NCBI RefSeq assembly: GCF_025399835.1
Contig: NZ_JAODVR010000001.1
Span: forward strand, 124,001 to 188,000
Direction of reading: 5' to 3'
Length of the DNA: 64,000 nucleotides
Source: Haloarchaeobius sp. HME9146
GTDB taxonomy: Archaea; Halobacteriota; Halobacteria; Halobacteriales; Natrialbaceae
The position numbers were made by a program, and so were the translations under genes. A model generated the notes under the pieces. The model worked only from the letters and a program-made list of their open reading frames with translations, had not been told where the DNA came from and ran no database searches. Positions 60,640 to 64,000 of this stretch are shown in pieces. The first letter of the stretch is position 1, and every line of letters starts with the position of its first letter.

Positions 60640-62559
60640 ATGGACGTCGCGGACCTGCCCCTCGCCGACCGATTCGTCGACCACTTCCACGCGAAGGGGG
60701 TCGAGGAACTCTATCCCCCACAGGTCGAAGCGGTCGAGGCCGGTGTCTGCGAGGGCGGCCGCGTCCTCGCCGCGGTCCCGACCGCCTCCGGGAAGACCTT
60801 CGTCGCCCAGCTCGCCATGCTCACGAGCGACGGCCCCGCCCTGTACGTGGTGCCGCTCCGGGCGCTCGCGACCGAGAAGTACGACGAGTTCTGCGAGCTT
60901 CCCGATGTCTCGGTCGGCATCTCGACGGGGGACTTCGACGCGACCGACGAGGACCTCGCCGAGCACGACATCGTGGTCGCCACCAGCGAGAAGGTCGACT
61001 CCGCGATTCGAAACGGGGCGGCGTGGGTCGAGGCCATCGACTGCGCCGTCGTCGACGAGATACACCTGCTCGACGCCGATGGCAGGGGACCCACGCTGGA
61101 GGTCACCATCGCCAAACTCCGCCGGCTCACACCGGACATCCAGCTGGTCGGGCTCTCCGCGACGGTCGGCAACGCCGAAGAGATCGCCGACTGGCTCGAC
61201 GCCGAACTGGTCCACTCGACCTGGCGACCCGTCGACCTGAAGACCGGCGTGTACGCCGAGGAGACCATCAGCTTCGACGACGGCGAGGAGCGCGACGTGG
61301 ACACCGGCGGCGACCCCGCTGCCGTGGCGCTGGCCCGCGACGCGGTGGAGGACGGCGGCCAGTGCCTCGTGTTCGTCTCCTCGCGTCGGGCCGCCCAGGG
61401 CCTCGCGACCGACCTCGTGGACGAGTGGTTCGATTCTGCGCCAGAGGTCGCCGAGGAGTTGCGGGTCAGCGCCGCCACCGACACCGGGATGGAACTCGCG
61501 CGGTGTGCCGCGAACGCGGTCGCGTTCCACCACGCCGGTCTCTCCGCGGAACACCGCCGACTGGTCGAGACCGCGTTCCGCGACCGCGAGCTGAAGGTCA
61601 TCGTCGCCACGCCCACCCTCGCCGCGGGCGTGAACGTCCCCGCCCGCCGGGTCGTCGTCCGCGACCACGAGCGCTACGACGGCAGTGGGATGGAACCCCT
61701 GCCCGTCCTCGAGGTCCACCAGATGTTCGGCCGAGCCGGTCGGCCACACCTCGACCCCTACGGCGAGGCGATGCTGGTCGCCCGCGACGGCGAGGCCGAC
61801 ACGCTCCGTGAGCGCTACATCGGCGCGGACCCCGAGCGCGTCACCTCCAAGCTCCACAGCGAGGTCTCCCTGCGGACTCACGTCCTCTCGACCGTCGCCT
61901 CCGGGTTCGCGGACTCCCGGGCCGCTGTCCTCGAACTGCTCGACGAGACGTTCTACGGCCACCAGCGCCCCGGCAGCGACCTCGAGGCCGTCGTCGACGA
62001 CGTGCTCGACTACCTCGAATCGGCGGGGATGCTCGACCGCACCGGCGGCCTCCGGGCGACCAAACTCGGCTCCCTCGTCTCCCGGGTGTACGTCGACCCC
62101 GTCACCGGCGCGTCTGTCATCGACGCCCTGGGTCGGGCGGCCGACAACCCGCGGCTGACCCCCCTCACTGTGCTCGAACTGGTCTGTGACACCACCGACA
62201 TGCCGGAACTCTACACCCGGAACGACGAGGCCGGTCGGCTCACCGACGAGGCGATGCGCCGCGAGTCCGAGCTCACGAAGTCGGTGATGGACTTCGACGG
62301 CGACTTCCAGGCGTGGCTGGACGTGTTCAAGACCGCGAAGATGCTCTCCGACTGGTCGGAAGGGGCGGACGCCGACACGGTCGCGGAACGCTACGGCGTC
62401 GGACCCGGCGACGTGCGCCGCATCGCCGAGCGTGCCGCCTGGCTCCTGACGGCGACCGAGTCGCTGGCGGAGTACATCGCCGACGAGGGGACCGACGTGA
62501 CGCGAGTCGCCCGGGTCATCCGGGAGACGCGCGAATCGCTGGTCGAGCGCGACGTGTGA
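60640..62559 (+). CDS. Hel308-type ATP-dependent DNA helicase, short form
   Basis: The 639-residue superfamily 2 helicase has motif I PTASGKT, DEIH (motif II) in VVDEIHLLDADGRGPTLE, motif III SAT, AVAFHHAGLSAEHR, and motif VI QMFGRAGRP. The winged-helix and ratchet regions follow (YGVGPGDVRRIAERAAWLL near the end). Hel308 unwinds lagging strands at stalled forks. The helix-hairpin-helix domain V and the C-terminal PCNA-binding tail of full-length haloarchaeal Hel308 are absent; the protein ends 50 residues after the ratchet helix. A paralogue specialised in another way is possible. Confidence 0.88.
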   Translation: MDVADLPLADRFVDHFHAKGVEELYPPQVEAVEAGVCEGGRVLAAVPTASGKTFVAQLAMLTSDGPALYVVPLRALATEKYDEFCELPDVSVGISTGDFDATDEDLAEHDIVVATSEKVDSAIRNGAAWVEAIDCAVVDEIHLLDADGRGPTLEVTIAKLRRLTPDIQLVGLSATVGNAEEIADWLDAELVHSTWRPVDLKTGVYAEETISFDDGEERDVDTGGDPAAVALARDAVEDGGQCLVFVSSRRAAQGLATDLVDEWFDSAPEVAEELRVSAATDTGMELARCAANAVAFHHAGLSAEHRRLVETAFRDRELKVIVATPTLAAGVNVPARRVVVRDHERYDGSGMEPLPVLEVHQMFGRAGRPHLDPYGEAMLVARDGEADTLRERYIGADPERVTSKLHSEVSLRTHVLSTVASGFADSRAAVLELLDETFYGHQRPGSDLEAVVDDVLDYLESAGMLDRTGGLRATKLGSLVSRVYVDPVTGASVIDALGRAADNPRLTPLTVLELVCDTTDMPELYTRNDEAGRLTDEAMRRESELTKSVMDFDGDFQAWLDVFKTAKMLSDWSEGADADTVAERYGVGPGDVRRIAERAAWLLTATESLAEYIADEGTDVTRVARVIRETRESLVERDV

Positions 62560-62581
62560 TAGCAGGGAGAAGCAGCCAGAA

Positions 62582-63298
62582 TCAGGGTTCGACGTCGACC
62601 AGCGCGCCCACGGGTGCGTCGGTCCGCTCGGCGGCTCGTTCCTTGCCCTCGTCGCCGACCGCGATGAGCGCGAACACGCCCGCCACGTCGGCACCCGCGT
62701 CGGATACGATGTCGAGCAGGAGTTCCTGGGTCTCGCCCGACCGGATGAGGTCGTCAACGACGAGGACGGAGTCACCCGCATCGAGCGCCGACGCCGGAAG
62801 ATAGTACGTCAGTTCGATGCCGGACTGGAGGCGCTGGCGGGCCTCGATGAACTCCTCGACCGCGGTCTCCTTCGACTTCTTCGCGTACACGCAGTCCGCA
62901 CCGAAGTAGCTCGCCATCGAGGCGGCGAGCGTGATACCGTCGGTCGCGGCCGTCAGGACGGCGTCGGGGCGGTCGAACGCGAAGGCGTCGGCGGCGACCG
63001 GCGCGACGAGGTCGAGGAAGGCCTGGTCGAAGACGGCGGCGCTATTGTCGACGTAGCCCTCGTCGTCGACCCGGATGCGCGCGCCCAGTTCCGCGGCGAG
63101 TTCGTCGCGACCGACCCCTTCGACGACCTCCCGGGCCCGGTCGGCGCTCGGGAGGACGTGGCCGTTCACGTAGCGGTTCAGGTCGCCTGCCGGCAGCCCC
63201 GTCAGCGCCGCCAGCTCGTCGTACGTCCGCGTCTCCTTGAGCATCTGGAGGACGTCGACGGCGCGCAGCTGGAGGGCCGCCTTCTCGGCTCGGTTCAT
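62582..63298 (-). CDS. gfcR: GfcR-type transcriptional regulator (PRTase-like)
   Basis: The 238-residue protein combines an N-terminal HTH (residues 15-50, TRTYDELAALTGLPAGDLNRYVNGHVLP) with a phosphoribosyltransferase-like domain carrying the PRPP motif VLVVDDLIRSGET. It matches GfcR of Haloferax, an activator of semi-phosphorylative glucose and fructose catabolism genes. In that family the PRTase domain is thought to sense a metabolite rather than catalyse. It lies convergent to the helicase (22-bp gap). Confidence 0.9.
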   Translation of the reverse strand: MNRAEKAALQLRAVDVLQMLKETRTYDELAALTGLPAGDLNRYVNGHVLPSADRAREVVEGVGRDELAAELGARIRVDDEGYVDNSAAVFDQAFLDLVAPVAADAFAFDRPDAVLTAATDGITLAASMASYFGADCVYAKKSKETAVEEFIEARQRLQSGIELTYYLPASALDAGDSVLVVDDLIRSGETQELLLDIVSDAGADVAGVFALIAVGDEGKERAAERTDAPVGALVDVEP

Positions 63299-63376
63299 AC
63301 CCACTATGCACGACTACACAATCATGAATACATCGAATCTGTCGAACCAGAAAGTGGGCACGACCGTGGAGTCGAC

Positions 63377-64000
63377 CTAGCTCAGGAAGTTCGGCTCGAC
63401 GTGCTTCTGGTCGCGCTCGGCGCGGAGGTGCTCGAGGAACTCGTCGGTGTCGACGTCGTACTCCTGGCGCTCCTTGCGGTCACGCACGGAGAGGTTGCCG
63501 GCCTCCTCCTCGTTGTCGCCCACGATGATCATGTAGGGCACGCGGTCGTTGTGCGCGCCGCGGATCTTGCGCTCGATGGTCGCGTCGCGGTCGTTGACCT
63601 CGACACGGAACTCCGAGAACTGCTCTTTGACCTCGTAGGCGTACTCGAGGTTGTCGTCCGAGATGGGCAGGATGCGGACCTGCTCGGGGGCGAGCCAGAA
63701 CGGGAACTTGCCCGCGAAGTGCTCGATGAGCACCATGAAGAAGCGCTCGTAGGAGCCGTACAGCGCGCGGTGGATCATCACCGGGCGCTCGTGCTCGTTC
63801 TCCTGACTGACGTAGCTCAGGTCGAAGCGCTCGGGCATGTTGAAGTCGAGCTGGACCGTCGGGCCGTCCCACTTGCGGCCGAGGGCGTCCGTGAACGCGA
63901 AGTCGATCTTCGGGCCGTAGAACGCGCCGTCACCCTCTTCGAGGTCGTAGTCCATGCCACGCTTCTCGAGGACCGAGGTAAGCTGCTCCTCGGCCTGCTC
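63377..64000 (-). CDS. thrS: Threonyl-tRNA synthetase, C-terminal part (5' end beyond window)
   Basis: The last 207 residues of a class II threonyl-tRNA synthetase are present. They include the end of the catalytic core ([18 protein letters not shown], motif 3 region [29 protein letters not shown]) and the anticodon-binding domain ([17 protein letters not shown] ... [17 protein letters not shown]). The enzyme charges tRNA-Thr. The frame continues to the window edge, so the gene is truncated by the window, not by mutation. Confidence 0.96.
   Translation of the reverse strand, partial: EQAEEQLTSVLEKRGMDYDLEEGDGAFYGPKIDFAFTDALGRKWDGPTVQLDFNMPERFDLSYVSQENEHERPVMIHRALYGSYERFFMVLIEHFAGKFPFWLAPEQVRILPISDDNLEYAYEVKEQFSEFRVEVNDRDATIERKIRGAHNDRVPYMIIVGDNEEEAGNLSVRDRKERQEYDVDTDEFLEHLRAERDQKHVEPNFLS

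Noticed and set aside
31709-64000. A threonine gene cluster (ilvA, thrC, thrS)
   Set aside because: The three genes are far apart and in different orientations. Their presence in one window looks like chance.
1-64000. CRISPR arrays, insertion sequences, integrases or defence systems
   Set aside because: I looked for regularly spaced repeats, transposase motifs, restriction-modification genes and toxin-antitoxin pairs and saw none that I can support.

Overview
The window reads as chromosomal DNA of an extremely halophilic archaeon (class Halobacteria). The DNA is very GC-rich, the proteins are strongly acidic, and many exported proteins start with a twin-arginine signal followed by a lipobox. 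The gene content is archaeal: group II chaperonin (thermosome), ribosomal protein L40e, TiaS, Trm1, a Hel308-type helicase, Tsr3, GfcR and an Lrp-type regulator beside glutamine synthetase. Several promoters place a TATA box about 25-30 nt before the start codon, as expected for leaderless haloarchaeal transcripts. No rRNA operon, CRISPR array or insertion sequence was seen. I do not assign a genus.

Layout. 1-6 kb: a PrxQ-type peroxiredoxin (cut by the window edge) diverging from a Rieske protein, then Tsr3, L40e, a metallo-beta-lactamase hydrolase, small conserved proteins and a family-4 uracil-DNA glycosylase ending in a PCNA-binding-like peptide. 6-9 kb: a phnDCE importer operon. 9-11 kb: a secreted nuclease-like protein with a staphylococcal-nuclease domain between two ThuA/DUF4350-like halves. 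11-15 kb: hisH, a SWIM protein, a receiver-PAS protein and trm1. 15-18 kb: an overlapping membrane cluster (YihY, coiled-coil membrane protein, PAP2 phosphatase, convergent DedA). 18-25 kb: glnA/lrp, a thiamine-binding protein, a zinc-ribbon MoaD-like protein without its GG tail, the thermosome with a cluster of hairpins at its 3' end, an SRAP protein, tRNA-Ser(GGA) and RidA. 25-28 kb: a PaaI thioesterase and cytochrome bd oxidase (cydAB).

28-45 kb: a frameshifted sensor kinase bracketed by a 117-bp direct repeat, an amphi-Trp protein, ilvA, a MATE exporter, a second sensor kinase with a degenerate receiver domain, surface proteins, citrate synthase, a PhoU/TrkA-C protein and an MFS transporter. 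45-52 kb: three tandem paralogous Tat lipoproteins, an aspartoacylase-like protein, threonine synthase, a Nudix hydrolase and TiaS. 52-64 kb: a secreted beta-helix protein with AT-richer flanks, an HTH regulator, a glutaredoxin, a large DUF2298 membrane protein, a purine-type permease, a short Hel308-like helicase, GfcR and the 3' end of thrS.

Most of this is housekeeping sequence. The observations most worth a second look are the three-hairpin element that overlaps the thermosome stop codon, the GG-less zinc-ribbon ubiquitin-like protein, the possible polyprenyl-phosphate recycling cluster, the nuclease flanked by two ThuA/DUF4350-like halves, the triplicated lipoproteins, and the broken kinase between direct repeats. 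I did not find a clear defence system or mobile island.
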